Shown: positions 17,267-25,596 of the stretch, piece after piece
Layout of the letters: every line of letters starts with the position of its first letter
How positions within the stretch are numbered: the stretch's first letter is position 1
DNA from: an uncultured Flavobacteriales bacterium
GTDB taxonomy: Bacteria; Bacteroidota; Bacteroidia; Flavobacteriales_D; Parvicellaceae
Direction of reading: 5' to 3'
Length of the DNA: 57,446 nt
Assembly: GCA_905480225.1 (NCBI GenBank)
Contig: CAJQPO010000021.1
Location: 1-57,446, forward strand
Program-made: the position numbers and the translations under genes
The notes under the pieces: model-generated
Seen by the model: only the letters and a program-made list of their open reading frames with translations
The model's database searches: none
What the model was told of the DNA's origin: nothing

Positions 17267-18031
17267 TTAAAAATCTTCAAAAACACCTAATCCGAAAAGT
17301 GCAAAATCATATTTCACAGGGTCATTTGCATCCATTTTTCGTAAATTAGTATCTAGCTCTTGAACGGCTTTCCAGTCGTTTTGTTTTCTATTGAGCAATC
17401 CTAAATGTCTAGCTACTCGTCCTGAATGAACATCCAATGGACAGGATAAGAGAGAGGGAGAAATAGACCACATACCCAAGTCCACTCCTTGTTGATCTTT
17501 TCTGCACATCCACCGCAAAAACATGTTCAATCGTTTAGACGCACTTCCTGTTTCAGGATTAGCAACATGTTTACTTGTTCGGGTATTCGCTGGTATTAGA
17601 AACCTTTTTCTAAATTCAATTAAGGCATGAAACAAATCCTTATCAACGTCTCGAATTCCCATCTTAAAAGCAATTTCAAGAGAATCAAATTCTTTATAAA
17701 TTGATCGCAGAGCTTGAATAAAAAAAACAGCATCTTGACCGTTAAAAGTTCTGTGTTTGAAATCACGAAAGCGATCCAGCTGCTTATCAGATGCCGTCAT
17801 GGTAAAGTCATGTGGAGAATCGCCCATAATTCGCATCCATTTTTTGGCGTTCTTTATAATTGTCGTCCTTTGTCCCCATGAAATTGTTGCAGTGCAAAAC
17901 CCAGCGATAGCAATGTCTTCGGGGTCTGAGAACTGATGAGGAATCTGAATAGGATCCTTTTCAATAAAGCTGGATTGATTGTATTGATTCACTTTTTCTT
18001 CAAGAAAAAGTGTAAGCTCTTGTTGATTCAT
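17267..18031 (-). CDS. TIGR02757-family protein (DUF2400)
   Basis: The 254-residue protein matches my memory of the TIGR02757 family, a conserved bacterial group of unknown function. Its landmarks are QFSDPEDIAIAGFCTATISWGQRTTIIKNAKKWM near residue 35-70 and SASKRLNMFLRWMCRKDQQGVDLGMW near 165-190. A segment with LSCPLDVHSGRVARHLGLL follows. The C-terminal ending DPVKYDFALFGLGVFE is characteristic. The CPLDVHSGRVAR part is reminiscent of helix-hairpin-helix DNA glycosylase folds, though I cannot confirm a catalytic residue. There is no signal peptide. The gene is 20 bp downstream of the LolD-like ATPase gene and shares its strand. Confidence 0.85.
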   Translation of the reverse strand: MNQQELTLFLEEKVNQYNQSSFIEKDPIQIPHQFSDPEDIAIAGFCTATISWGQRTTIIKNAKKWMRIMGDSPHDFTMTASDKQLDRFRDFKHRTFNGQDAVFFIQALRSIYKEFDSLEIAFKMGIRDVDKDLFHALIEFRKRFLIPANTRTSKHVANPETGSASKRLNMFLRWMCRKDQQGVDLGMWSISPSLLSCPLDVHSGRVARHLGLLNRKQNDWKAVQELDTNLRKMDANDPVKYDFALFGLGVFEDF

Positions 18032-18051
18032 ATCGCGATTAAAGTAGCGGC

Positions 18052-18705
18052 TTAATTAACCATGATTCCGTCCTTCATTTTAATGGTCCTATCGGCTAGA
18101 TGAGCAAATTCTTCATTGTGGGTTACAATTACAAAGGTTTGTTGGAAATCGTTTCTAAGTACTTTAAACAAGTCGTAAAGATCTCTTGCATTTTGTGAGT
18201 CTAAATTACCGGAAGGTTCGTCAGCTAGAATTAAATCAGGATCATTAATCAGTGCTCTTGCAACTGCAACACGCTGTTGTTCTCCACCTGATAGTTCCGA
18301 AGGTTTATGATTTAATCGGTCGTTTAACCCCAGATGCTGTAAAAGTGAGGTAGCTTTTTCTTGAACTTTTTTCTTTTGTCTTTTACCAATAAAACCAGGC
18401 ATACATACATTTTCCAAAGCAGTAAATTCAGGTAGAAGGTTGTGAAACTGGAAAACAAAACCGATGTGTTGGTTCCTGAATTTAGCTAATTCCTTTTTTC
18501 CCATCAAAGCGATATTTGTATCGTTGAAAATAATTTCGCCAGAATCCGGCTTGTCTAGGGTTCCCAGAATCTGTAGAAAAGTTGTTTTACCAGCACCAGA
18601 AGCACCAACAATGGCTAAAATTTCTCCTTTGTTAACCTGGAAGTTAACACCTTTTAAAACGGCTAAAGGCCCAAATGACTTGAAAATATTTCGGGTTTCA
18701 ATCAT
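18052..18705 (-). CDS. LolD-like ABC transporter ATP-binding protein
   Basis: The 217-residue ATPase has Walker [10 protein letters not shown] (34-42), the Q-loop [16 protein letters not shown], signature LSGGEQQ (138-144), Walker B LILADEP (158-164) and the H-loop FVIVTHNEE. The pattern [17 protein letters not shown] with NLDSQN fits the LolD/MacB branch that works with FtsX-like permeases, either releasing lipoproteins or driving envelope processes. No permease gene lies beside it, so it must pair with one encoded elsewhere. It sits between the alpha/beta hydrolase gene (15 bp gap) and the TIGR02757 gene. Confidence 0.9.
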   Translation of the reverse strand: MIETRNIFKSFGPLAVLKGVNFQVNKGEILAIVGASGAGKTTFLQILGTLDKPDSGEIIFNDTNIALMGKKELAKFRNQHIGFVFQFHNLLPEFTALENVCMPGFIGKRQKKKVQEKATSLLQHLGLNDRLNHKPSELSGGEQQRVAVARALINDPDLILADEPSGNLDSQNARDLYDLFKVLRNDFQQTFVIVTHNEEFAHLADRTIKMKDGIMVN

Positions 18706-18720
18706 ACGATCTAAATATAG

Positions 18721-19608
18721 TCAATGAAAACGCGTAAACCATTCTACAACAGCTGGAAAATGATCGAATGGGGCTTTTGGGTGGGTGAGCATATCAATGT
18801 GACCATAGTTTGCTAGGTTTCCATGTCTTTTTCCGATTAGCAAGGTTTGTGTATTTTGATTTGCACCTGTTTCAGCAATAAGCGCTTGAACATCTGAATG
18901 ATTACCTAATATGAAATCTTTAATGCCATTAATGTAAAGGGTTGGGGGTAAATTAAGTCCGAGGATTGATTCTTTGTAATTAAAGCCATCAACGGAATCA
19001 ATCCAATCGTTACTTTTTAGCCAAATGTCTGTTTGTAAATAAAATTGTTTTGGTTCATTTTCTGCTCCCAACTTCCAATCTTTTGCTGGAAAGTATCCTT
19101 TCTTATGGATGGCAAACCGGCCCAGCCAACTCCAACCAAAATCAATGAATAACTTTTTTCGCAATGTTTTTAAGTAGATTTTACGTTTAGTTCCAAAAAA
19201 CACCATAGAACAAACTCTGGCATCATTAAATCGAGCTAAATAGGCCAATAGTAGCACCCCTCCCCAGCTGTGTGCACCAAAATGAATTTTAGTGAAAGGT
19301 CTGATGTTTTGTATTTTTTCAAGATATTTTGGAATGTCCACAGTGATTTGTTCGAATTGAGAATGGTTGTGTTTGGAAGATATCTTGGGTACACTTTCCC
19401 CTTTTCCTCTCATGTCAGGAACATAAACATCGAAGCCCAATTGGCTCAAGTACGGTGCTAAACCTTTTCCTCCTTTAGTAAAGAAAATTTTACCATTTTC
19501 AATAGAACCGTGTAATAGAAGTACAGGAACATCGGTTTTGCAAGTATAAAATCGATGTAAGGCAATTTGGTCTGCACCTATCGGTATGCAGTGTTTTTCA
19601 TAGATCAT
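18721..19608 (-). CDS. alpha/beta hydrolase
   Basis: The 295-residue protein has the alpha/beta-hydrolase order. The oxyanion strand VLLLHGSIENG is near residue 30 and DMRGKGES near 65-72. The nucleophile elbow is AHSWGG with S114, and a late Asp/His pair lies in NGIKDFILGNHSD and ANYGHIDMLTH. There is no signal peptide or membrane span, so it is cytoplasmic. The nearest general class is esterase/lipase of the AB hydrolase-1 group; substrate is unknown. It is the first gene of a three-gene minus-strand set with the LolD-like ATPase and the TIGR02757 protein, divergent from sucC. Confidence 0.88.
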   Translation of the reverse strand: MIYEKHCIPIGADQIALHRFYTCKTDVPVLLLHGSIENGKIFFTKGGKGLAPYLSQLGFDVYVPDMRGKGESVPKISSKHNHSQFEQITVDIPKYLEKIQNIRPFTKIHFGAHSWGGVLLLAYLARFNDARVCSMVFFGTKRKIYLKTLRKKLFIDFGWSWLGRFAIHKKGYFPAKDWKLGAENEPKQFYLQTDIWLKSNDWIDSVDGFNYKESILGLNLPPTLYINGIKDFILGNHSDVQALIAETGANQNTQTLLIGKRHGNLANYGHIDMLTHPKAPFDHFPAVVEWFTRFH

Positions 19609-19649
19609 ATTTCTTCAAATATCAAGGACATAAACATAACTGAAATAAT

Positions 19650-19679
19650 TTTGAATTTGATTTATTAAAATTACTTTTG
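19650..19679 (+). promoter_or_regulatory. Bacteroidota-type promoter of sucC
   Basis: TTTG (19650-19653) is followed by 18 bases and then TACTTTTG (19672-19679), a full TTTG/TAnnTTTG match. It leaves a leader of roughly 13-15 bases before ATG 19700. Confidence 0.65.
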
Positions 19680-19699
19680 AAAAAACTAAATCGGAATAA

Positions 19700-20917
19700 A
19701 TGAATTTACACGAGTACCAAGGTAAATCTATACTTTCAAGTTATGGAGTTGCGATTCAAAGAGGAGAAGTTGCGGCTTCAGCGGAAGAGGCGATGATTGT
19801 TGCCAAAAAATTGAATGAAGAAACAGGAACGGAGTGGTTCATTGTTAAAGCGCAAATTCATGCTGGAGGTAGAGGGAAAGGTGCCGTAAAGGAATCAGGC
19901 TCTAGCGGAGTTGTTATTGCCAAGGGGTTGAATGAAGTTTCCGAAAAGGTAAAAGGAATCGTCGGAGGACACTTGGTTACTGCTCAAACGTCAAAAAGTG
20001 GCAAGCTGGTGCGAAAAGTCCTCATTGCAGAAGATGTTTACTATCCCGGAGATGAAGAGCCTGAAGAATATTATATGTCTGTTTTACTGAATAGGGAAAC
20101 AAGCAAGAATATCATTATGTACTCTCCAGAAGGAGGAATGAACATAGAGGAAGTGGCCGAAAAAACACCAGAGCTTATTTTTAAGGAGGAGATAGATCCT
20201 AAAGTTGGTATTCAGGGTTTTCAATGTAGAAAAGTTGCATTTAATTTGGGCTTATCTGGGAAAGCAATGAAAGAAATGGCAAAGTTTGTAAAAGCTTTGT
20301 ATAGTGCCTATGAAGGTTGTGATGCTTCAATGTTCGAAATTAACCCGGTGCTTAAGACCTCTGATTCTCGAATTATTGCTGTGGATTCAAAAGTGAGCTT
20401 AGATGGCAATGCGTTGTATAGACACCCGGATTATGCGGCTTTAAGAGACACTTCAGAAGAAGATCCCATTGACGTGGAAGCGGGGGAGGCAGGACTAAAT
20501 TATGTCAATCTTGATGGTAATGTAGGTTGTATGGTAAATGGAGCAGGATTAGCCATGGCGACAATGGACATTATTAAACTTTCAGGAGGTAATCCAGCAA
20601 ATTTTTTGGATGTAGGTGGAACGGCGGATGCCGAAAGAGTTGAAACAGCGTTTAAAATAATTTTAAGAGACCCGAATGTAAAGGCAATACTGGTTAACAT
20701 TTTTGGTGGTATTGTTCGGTGTGATCGGGTAGCGAATGGCGTAGTTCAAGCATATAAAAACATTGGAAATATACCCGTACCAATCATTGTAAGGTTGCAA
20801 GGAACTAATGCAGTTGAAGCGAAGGAAATAATAGATAAGTCAGGCCTTAATGTACATTCAGCAATCACACTTCAGGAGGCAGCTGATTGCGTAAAACAGG
20901 TCGTTGCGAAAAATTGA
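19700..20917 (+). CDS. sucC: succinate-CoA ligase (ADP-forming) subunit beta
   Basis: SucC with SucD makes the TCA-cycle enzyme that couples succinyl-CoA breakdown to ATP formation. The N-terminal [17 protein letters not shown] and the ATP-grasp segment [15 protein letters not shown] are diagnostic. The C-terminal CoA-ligase domain shows [35 protein letters not shown] and [17 protein letters not shown]. Length 405 is slightly above the E. coli form (388), with the extra residues in the middle. sucD is not beside it. The gene is monocistronic between a good promoter and the convergent msrB gene; I see no hairpin at its end. Confidence 0.97.
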   Translation: MNLHEYQGKSILSSYGVAIQRGEVAASAEEAMIVAKKLNEETGTEWFIVKAQIHAGGRGKGAVKESGSSGVVIAKGLNEVSEKVKGIVGGHLVTAQTSKSGKLVRKVLIAEDVYYPGDEEPEEYYMSVLLNRETSKNIIMYSPEGGMNIEEVAEKTPELIFKEEIDPKVGIQGFQCRKVAFNLGLSGKAMKEMAKFVKALYSAYEGCDASMFEINPVLKTSDSRIIAVDSKVSLDGNALYRHPDYAALRDTSEEDPIDVEAGEAGLNYVNLDGNVGCMVNGAGLAMATMDIIKLSGGNPANFLDVGGTADAERVETAFKIILRDPNVKAILVNIFGGIVRCDRVANGVVQAYKNIGNIPVPIIVRLQGTNAVEAKEIIDKSGLNVHSAITLQEAADCVKQVVAKN

Positions 20918-20941
20918 GATTTATCAGGGTACTTCGTAAGC

Positions 20942-21349
20942 TTAAGGTGTTTTTTTGAAATCAAGTGAGAGTGAGTTCACGCAGTACCTCAGTCCTGTTG
21001 AGGTTGGACCGTCATTAAAAAGATGTCCTAAGTGTGAGCCGCATTTTTTACACAAGATTTCTGTTCTTGTCATTCCGTGCGTATTGTCTTCTTCTTTCTG
21101 CACTTTGTCTCCAATAATCTCATCATCAAAACTCGGCCAACCACAACCGCTTTCAAATTTGTTTTCACTATTGAATAATTCTTCTCCACAGCCTTTGCAG
21201 CAATAATTCCCTGATTCGAAGTGGACATTATATTTTCCAGAAAACGGTCGTTCAGTACCTTTGTTTCTCAAAACATGAAACTCGTCCTGGGTTAATTGAG
21301 TTTCCCATTCCTTTTCGGTTTTACGAATAATAAATTTCTTTTCCTTCAT
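20942..21349 (-). CDS. msrB: peptide-methionine (R)-S-oxide reductase
   Basis: MsrB reduces methionine-R-sulfoxide in proteins. The zinc-binding pairs are C51-x-x-C54 (CKGC) and C100-x-x-C103 (CKKC). The SGCGWPSFDD motif, HLGHLFNDGP and the catalytic C123 in RYCVNS are all in place. C69 in GCGWPSF is the candidate resolving cysteine. With no signal peptide, the 135-residue enzyme is cytoplasmic. It is not fused to MsrA, and no msrA lies nearby. The gene is divergent from the membrane protein gene at 21388 with a 38-bp gap. Confidence 0.96.
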   Translation of the reverse strand: MKEKKFIIRKTEKEWETQLTQDEFHVLRNKGTERPFSGKYNVHFESGNYCCKGCGEELFNSENKFESGCGWPSFDDEIIGDKVQKEEDNTHGMTRTEILCKKCGSHLGHLFNDGPTSTGLRYCVNSLSLDFKKTP

Positions 21350-21387
21350 ATGATAACGAAGTTTATCTTTAAAACGTTATAAAGGTA

Positions 21388-22386
21388 TTGCAAATAAAAC
21401 TTATTGTGAGCAAAAACAGAATTCAACGGTGGTATAAGAACATTTTGACCCAAAATGAGTCTACTTCAACATTTCTAATTGCGGTAATTACAGCAATATT
21501 GTCTTTGCCAGTTTTTATATTGGCATATGCTTATGTGCCCGAAATTTCTCTTCCATTTGGAGAAGGTACTAGGATTGATCATGTTTTAACTTTTGTATTT
21601 GTATTCGCCATCGTTTACTTCTTGGTTAAGAAGCTTCGTTTAATTGTTTATGGTCTGTCTATTGTTGGATTATTGGTATTAACTTATACTAACTTTAATG
21701 GTATATATGGGTTGAAGGATTTGTATCATGACTATTCAACTATGCTATATAGTATTCAAGCGCAGCACGAAAAAACCAGTTTTGAAATTTGGCAGGATGT
21801 TCAATTTAGAAATGCACAAGGCATTTTAGATGCGGTGGATTATAAAAATGAAGGAGTTCGAAATTTAGGAGCGAATTATGCTATTTCTAATTTCCAAGAT
21901 TATCAATACCTGCATCGCCACAGAAAAATGATACAATATTTTAGTATTTTTAAAGAAGTCAGGTCTAGATGGAACTATGTATTTGACCCATATGGAGAGG
22001 ATTATTTTTCGTCAGTAAGTGAGACCATTGATCAATTAAATTACGATGATCAATTTAAAGGCGATTGCGATGATTATTCTATTTTAATTGGAGGACTTAT
22101 TCGATCAATTGGTGGAGAAGTCAGACTTGTTAGAACTAAAGTAACCATGAAGGATTCGTCTATCGTTGGACACTTGTATCCTGAAGTTAAAATTGGTGAT
22201 TCAAAATCTTTGGAAGCTGCCATATACATAATAAAGGCAGAATTGTTTCATAAAGAGTCAAAAGACAATGCAGTGCACTATTTTAAGGATGCGGATGGTT
22301 ATATTTGGTTGAATTTTGATTACAATGCATACTATCCTGGTGGGCGTTATCAAAGTTTGATAAGAGAAAGTGTTTTAGTTTTGTAA
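21388..22386 (+). CDS. membrane protein with transglutaminase-like domain
   Basis: The protein has an N-terminal basic stretch and about three membrane spans (roughly residues 28-48, 58-75 and 80-97). A soluble C-terminal part carries the transglutaminase-like core FKGDCDDYSILIGGLIRSIGG, whose Cys would be the nucleophile. GHLYPEV supplies the matching His, and Asp lies in the DADGYIWLNFDY region. Such membrane-linked transglutaminase-like proteins are usually cysteine proteases or peptidoglycan/peptide-modifying enzymes; the role here is unknown. No ATG is available near the start: TTG 21388 (332 residues) or GTG 21406 (326 residues) are the choices. Two hairpins follow the stop. Confidence 0.8.
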   Translation: MQIKLIVSKNRIQRWYKNILTQNESTSTFLIAVITAILSLPVFILAYAYVPEISLPFGEGTRIDHVLTFVFVFAIVYFLVKKLRLIVYGLSIVGLLVLTYTNFNGIYGLKDLYHDYSTMLYSIQAQHEKTSFEIWQDVQFRNAQGILDAVDYKNEGVRNLGANYAISNFQDYQYLHRHRKMIQYFSIFKEVRSRWNYVFDPYGEDYFSSVSETIDQLNYDDQFKGDCDDYSILIGGLIRSIGGEVRLVRTKVTMKDSSIVGHLYPEVKIGDSKSLEAAIYIIKAELFHKESKDNAVHYFKDADGYIWLNFDYNAYYPGGRYQSLIRESVLVL

Positions 22387-22452
22387 TCCATAACTTAAAA
22401 AGCATCATTCGTTTAAGTTAATGGATGATCGTAGACTGGGAATGGACGATCA
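22386..22452. other. two successive stem-loops without T-tract
   Basis: ATCCATAACTTAAA (22386-22399) pairs with TTTAAGTTAATGGAT (22412-22426) with one bulged A. TGATCGT (22426-22432) then pairs with ACGATCA (22446-22452). They fill the spacer between the transglutaminase-like gene and yaaA. With no T-run they do not look like a simple intrinsic terminator. Confidence 0.5.
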
Positions 22453-22487
22453 GTAGTTTATTTAAAAAAAAGACATATTTTAATTCA

Positions 22488-23249
22488 ATGATTCTATTAT
22501 TATCTCCTGCCAAAACCTTAGACTTTGAATCCAAACCTCATATTGCGATAAATAGTCAACCAGAATTTCTCAATGATTCTAATTATCTCGTAAAGAAGTT
22601 GAAAAAATTATCGGCCAAACAATTAAGTTCGTTAATGAGTATAAGTGCAGATTTATCAGATCTAAATCATCAACGATTTCAAGAATGGTCAGTTCCATTT
22701 TCTTCGGAAAACTCAAAACAAGCCGTGTTGTCTTTTACAGGTGAGGTTTATCGAGGCTTGGATGCTAATTCGTTGAGTGAATCGGATTTAAATTTTGCTC
22801 AAAATCATGTCCGTATTTTATCTGGTTTGTATGGGGTTTTAAAGCCCCTAGATCTAATTCAGCCCTACCGTCTGGAAATGGGGACTCGGTATGCTATAAC
22901 ACCTAATGTTAAAAATCTCTATGCTTTTTGGCAAGAAAAACTAACTGCTTCCTTGAAATCAGACCTAGCTGGCAGACCGTTAGTCAATTTGGCTTCAGTG
23001 GAATATGCTAAAGCCATTCAATTAAAAAAAGTGAAAGCAGAGGTGGTGACACCTATTTTTAAAGAGTGGAAAAATGGTCAATTAAAAACAATAATGACCT
23101 ATGCAAAAAAGGCTAGGGGGTTAATGGCTCGATTTGCGATCACCAATCAACTGCAAGATATTGAACATTTAAAGTTGTTCAATGACGAGGGTTATGAATA
23201 TAATCAGGGAGAATCTTCAGAACTGAATTGGACGTTTACTAGAGGATAA
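22488..23249 (+). CDS. yaaA: peroxide stress protein YaaA (UPF0246/DUF328)
   Basis: YaaA-family proteins limit iron-driven damage under peroxide stress in E. coli. The family signature MILLLSPAKTLDF sets the start at ATG 22488; the longer frame from 22425 adds 21 residues with no family match and overlaps a hairpin. Other landmarks are FTGEVYRGLDANSL, VRILSGLYGVLKPLDLIQPYRLEMGTR, NLASVEYAKAI and the C-terminal YAKKARGLMARF. Length 253 matches the family (about 258). It is followed by 220 bp without a gene, which holds A/T-rich sequence and a possible weak promoter (TTTG 23427-23430, TAACTTTA 23447-23454). Confidence 0.95.
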   Translation: MILLLSPAKTLDFESKPHIAINSQPEFLNDSNYLVKKLKKLSAKQLSSLMSISADLSDLNHQRFQEWSVPFSSENSKQAVLSFTGEVYRGLDANSLSESDLNFAQNHVRILSGLYGVLKPLDLIQPYRLEMGTRYAITPNVKNLYAFWQEKLTASLKSDLAGRPLVNLASVEYAKAIQLKKVKAEVVTPIFKEWKNGQLKTIMTYAKKARGLMARFAITNQLQDIEHLKLFNDEGYEYNQGESSELNWTFTRG

Positions 23250-23469
23250 AAATAATTCTTTCATTTTCTTATTATTTGACATTTGAGTATTTGAACTTAA
23301 TAAGTTCTAAAGTTTATCTTTTCCCAAATAATTGATATCACAATGAAGAGAGTTCGACAATTTCATTAGTAGTTAAAATTAAATTGTTAATAGATATATT
23401 ACGGCTAATTGTCGATAATGTTAAAATTTGACTAAATTGACTTTGATAACTTTAATAAAAAAGAAAATT

Positions 23470-23865
23470 ATGTCAGAAGAAACAACAATGGAAGCTGGTA
23501 GTGCGAAGAGACCAGCGTTTTTAACGGTTTTATGTATATTAACTTTTATAGGTGCAGGTTTAGGTCTTCTAGGCGGTTTTGGCCAGTTTGCGATAGATGC
23601 AACGATGGGGGGGATAACGGTACTTGCTAATGCCTTATGTATTGTCGGAGCGATAATGATGATGAAATTGAAAAAAACAGGATTTTTTCTCTATTTGGTC
23701 GGTGAATTGCTTCCGTTAATATATACTTTTTTAGTTCTTGGTGGTCTCGGTGCAATGAGCATTCCAATGTTGGGTGATGCAATTATTGTGGTGTATATAA
23801 TTGCTTTGGTTATTCCTTTAACCTTCATTATAATGTATGGATTGAACTTGAAGCACATGAAATAA
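23470..23865 (+). CDS. small integral membrane protein
   Basis: I do not recognise a named family. From ATG 23470 the 131-residue protein has a short polar N-terminus (MSEETTMEAGSAKRPA), then about four hydrophobic segments (roughly residues 16-38, 45-65, 70-92 and 100-125). They carry Gly-rich stretches such as LTFIGAGLGLLGGFGQF. An upstream in-frame ATG at 23428 would add 14 residues (TKLTLITLIKKKI), but the 23470 start leaves the polar segment exposed as in similar flavobacterial proteins. A strong terminator follows, so it is a single-gene unit. Function unknown. Confidence 0.75.
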   Translation: MSEETTMEAGSAKRPAFLTVLCILTFIGAGLGLLGGFGQFAIDATMGGITVLANALCIVGAIMMMKLKKTGFFLYLVGELLPLIYTFLVLGGLGAMSIPMLGDAIIVVYIIALVIPLTFIIMYGLNLKHMK

Positions 23866-23888
23866 CACATTCTGTTTCAAACGAATTT

Positions 23889-23917
23889 AAAAGCCTTCTA
23901 TTAGAAGGCTTTTTTTA
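23889..23917 (+). terminator. Rho-independent terminator
   Basis: AAAAGCCTTCT (23889-23899) pairs with AGAAGGCTTTT (23903-23913) over a 3-base loop and continues into a T-run. It ends the transcript of the small membrane protein. Confidence 0.92.
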
Positions 23918-23997
23918 TTTAAATTTTTTTATAATTCCAACTTAAAAAGTTTAGTTAGATTCATTATGCCTGAAGTTGTTCTTATATATTTGCATTT

Positions 23998-24429
23998 ATG
24001 AAAGCAAAAATCAATACAGATAAAGGTACAATGGATGTAGAATTCTATGAGAAGGACGCTCCGAATACAGTTGCTAACTTCGTTAAGTTGGCTAAAGATG
24101 GGTTTTACAATGGTTTGACATTTCACCGGGTCATACCTGATTTTGTGATTCAAGGTGGATGCCCGGATGGTACAGGAGCAGGCGGTCCTGGTTATGCAAT
24201 TGATTGTGAGTTAGAAGGCGAAAATCAATATCACGACAAGGGAGTGCTTTCCATGGCGCACGCAGGAAGAAATACCGGTGGTTCTCAGTTTTTTATTTGT
24301 CACAGCAGGAACAATACTGCGCATCTAGATCGAAATCATACTTGTTTTGGGAAGGTTGTTGCGGGACAAGACATCATTGATTCCATTAATGGTGGTGATA
24401 AGATTAATTCGATTGAAGTAACCGATTAA
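23998..24429 (+). CDS. cyclophilin-type peptidyl-prolyl cis-trans isomerase
   Basis: A cytoplasmic cyclophilin of 143 residues that isomerises Xaa-Pro bonds. Catalytic and binding motifs are present: [13 protein letters not shown] (residues 42-54, R44 catalytic), then GGSQFFI (94-100), and the closing [14 protein letters not shown]. No signal peptide is present, so it is the PpiB type; it is short compared with E. coli PpiB (164). A TATATTTG box (23985-23992) ends only five bases before the ATG. If that is the promoter, the message would be leaderless or nearly so. A hairpin follows the stop. Confidence 0.95.
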   Translation: MKAKINTDKGTMDVEFYEKDAPNTVANFVKLAKDGFYNGLTFHRVIPDFVIQGGCPDGTGAGGPGYAIDCELEGENQYHDKGVLSMAHAGRNTGGSQFFICHSRNNTAHLDRNHTCFGKVVAGQDIIDSINGGDKINSIEVTD

Positions 24430-24444
24430 AGAATATTCTTTAAT

Positions 24445-24478
24445 AATAGTCGCTATTTATATTGGCGGCTATTTTTTT
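24445..24478 (+). terminator. Rho-independent terminator of the cyclophilin gene
   Basis: AATAGTCGC (24445-24453) pairs with GCGGCTATT (24465-24473) with one G-U pair and an 11-base loop, followed by a run of T (24472-24478). Confidence 0.65.
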
Positions 24479-24515
24479 GCTAAATTTACTTTGTAATTCA
24501 AAGTACTTTAATCAA

Positions 24516-25166
24516 ATGGAAAACAAGACTAAAGAACAACTAGAGCAGCTTTCAGAGATCAGAGATATGATGAAAGAATCAACTCAGTTTCTCTCATTAA
24601 GTGGTATGTCAGGTGTGTTTGCTGGTTTATTTGCACTTATTGGTGCAGCATTGGTTTGGACCGATTTCTTTCAAATGTTGGAACCTGGCTATTTTGATGA
24701 TATTTCGGTAAAAGATGGTTCGTTGAACTGGAAAATGCTGATTAAAGTCGGGTATCTATTAACTGTTGGGTGCGGTGTATTACTATTGTCACTTGTCGTT
24801 GGCTTTGTTCTGACAGCTAAAAAAGCCAGAAAGCATGGTCGAAAATTGTTTGACTTTGCCGCAAAAAAGCTACTGCTTAACTTATTTATTCCTTTGTTAT
24901 TAGGTGGCGTGTTTTGTGTAGCATTGGTATTGAATGGATATGTAGGTGCGGTAGCGCCAGCTACACTTATGTTTTATGGATTGGCACTACTGAATGCGGG
25001 TAAGTATACTTATAGAGATATTCGATACCTAGGAATTTGTGAAATGACTTTAGGCGTTATTGCCATGATTTTTATGGGAAATGGGTTGTATTTCTGGGCA
25101 TGTGGTTTTGGAATTTTCCATGTGATTTATGGATTAGCCATGTTTATCAAATACGATAGGTCATAA
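24516..25166 (+). CDS. multi-span membrane protein, partner of winged-helix regulator
   Basis: From ATG 24516 the 216-residue protein has a charged N-terminal helix (MENKTKEQLEQLSEIRDMMKES) followed by about six membrane spans (roughly 30-49, 77-100, 118-138, 142-160, 170-187 and 189-208). A longer frame beginning at 24462 would start inside the upstream terminator and is not believable. I recall this kind of protein (MEN-x-LEQL-x-x-IRxMMExSS-x-FLSLSG) beside a small winged-helix regulator in many Bacteroidota; its function is unknown to me. The regulator starts 14 bp downstream. Confidence 0.82.
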   Translation: MENKTKEQLEQLSEIRDMMKESTQFLSLSGMSGVFAGLFALIGAALVWTDFFQMLEPGYFDDISVKDGSLNWKMLIKVGYLLTVGCGVLLLSLVVGFVLTAKKARKHGRKLFDFAAKKLLLNLFIPLLLGGVFCVALVLNGYVGAVAPATLMFYGLALLNAGKYTYRDIRYLGICEMTLGVIAMIFMGNGLYFWACGFGIFHVIYGLAMFIKYDRS

Positions 25167-25180
25167 AACGATAGGTTCTT

Positions 25181-25474
25181 TTGAAAGGATTTGAAAAATT
25201 AAATAAAGCTTTTGATAGTCGTGTTAGGCTAGGAGTAATGTCCATATTGGTCGTGAATGATTGGGTTCGTTACGGAGAATTGAAGAAGCGGTTATCCCTG
25301 ACTGATGGTAATTTAGCAAGTCATATAAGTGCTTTAGAGAAATTGATGTATTTAGAGATTCAAAAAGAATTTGTTGGAAAACGACCTCAAACTAGTTACA
25401 GACTAACGGGTAAAGGTCGTGAGGCCTTTGAAGATCATTTGAATGGATTGGAATTAATGTTGAGGGGCAAATAA
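25181..25474 (+). CDS. winged-helix DNA-binding regulator (HTH_34 type)
   Basis: A 97-residue protein that is essentially one winged helix. Residues about 5-40 hold FDSRVRLGVMSILVVNDWVRYGELKKRL, the recognition-helix region is DGNLASHISALEKLMYLEI, and the wing is KEFVGKRPQTSYRLTGKGREAF. This fits the MarR/ArsR-related HTH_34 family. The start must be TTG 25181: the next ATG falls at residue 20 and would cut the first helix. With the membrane protein gene 14 bp upstream it forms a two-gene unit, and it may control that unit. No operator repeat is evident. Confidence 0.88.
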   Translation: MKGFEKLNKAFDSRVRLGVMSILVVNDWVRYGELKKRLSLTDGNLASHISALEKLMYLEIQKEFVGKRPQTSYRLTGKGREAFEDHLNGLELMLRGK

Positions 25475-25596
25475 TAATTCAAATTTTAGTATAATTTTCA
25501 ACTGCAATTATTTTTTGATTTACAATTAAGTGATTTAGCTATTATAACCCCTTGTCTAAATCCTGTTAATACCTAGGAATTGTTTACAAACCAGCC

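Noticed and set aside
22425-22487. Longer N-terminus for yaaA
   Set aside because: The added 21 residues overlap a hairpin and do not match the family, which starts at MILLLSPAKTLDF.
24462-24515. Longer N-terminus for the 216-aa membrane protein
   Set aside because: It would begin inside the cyclophilin terminator.
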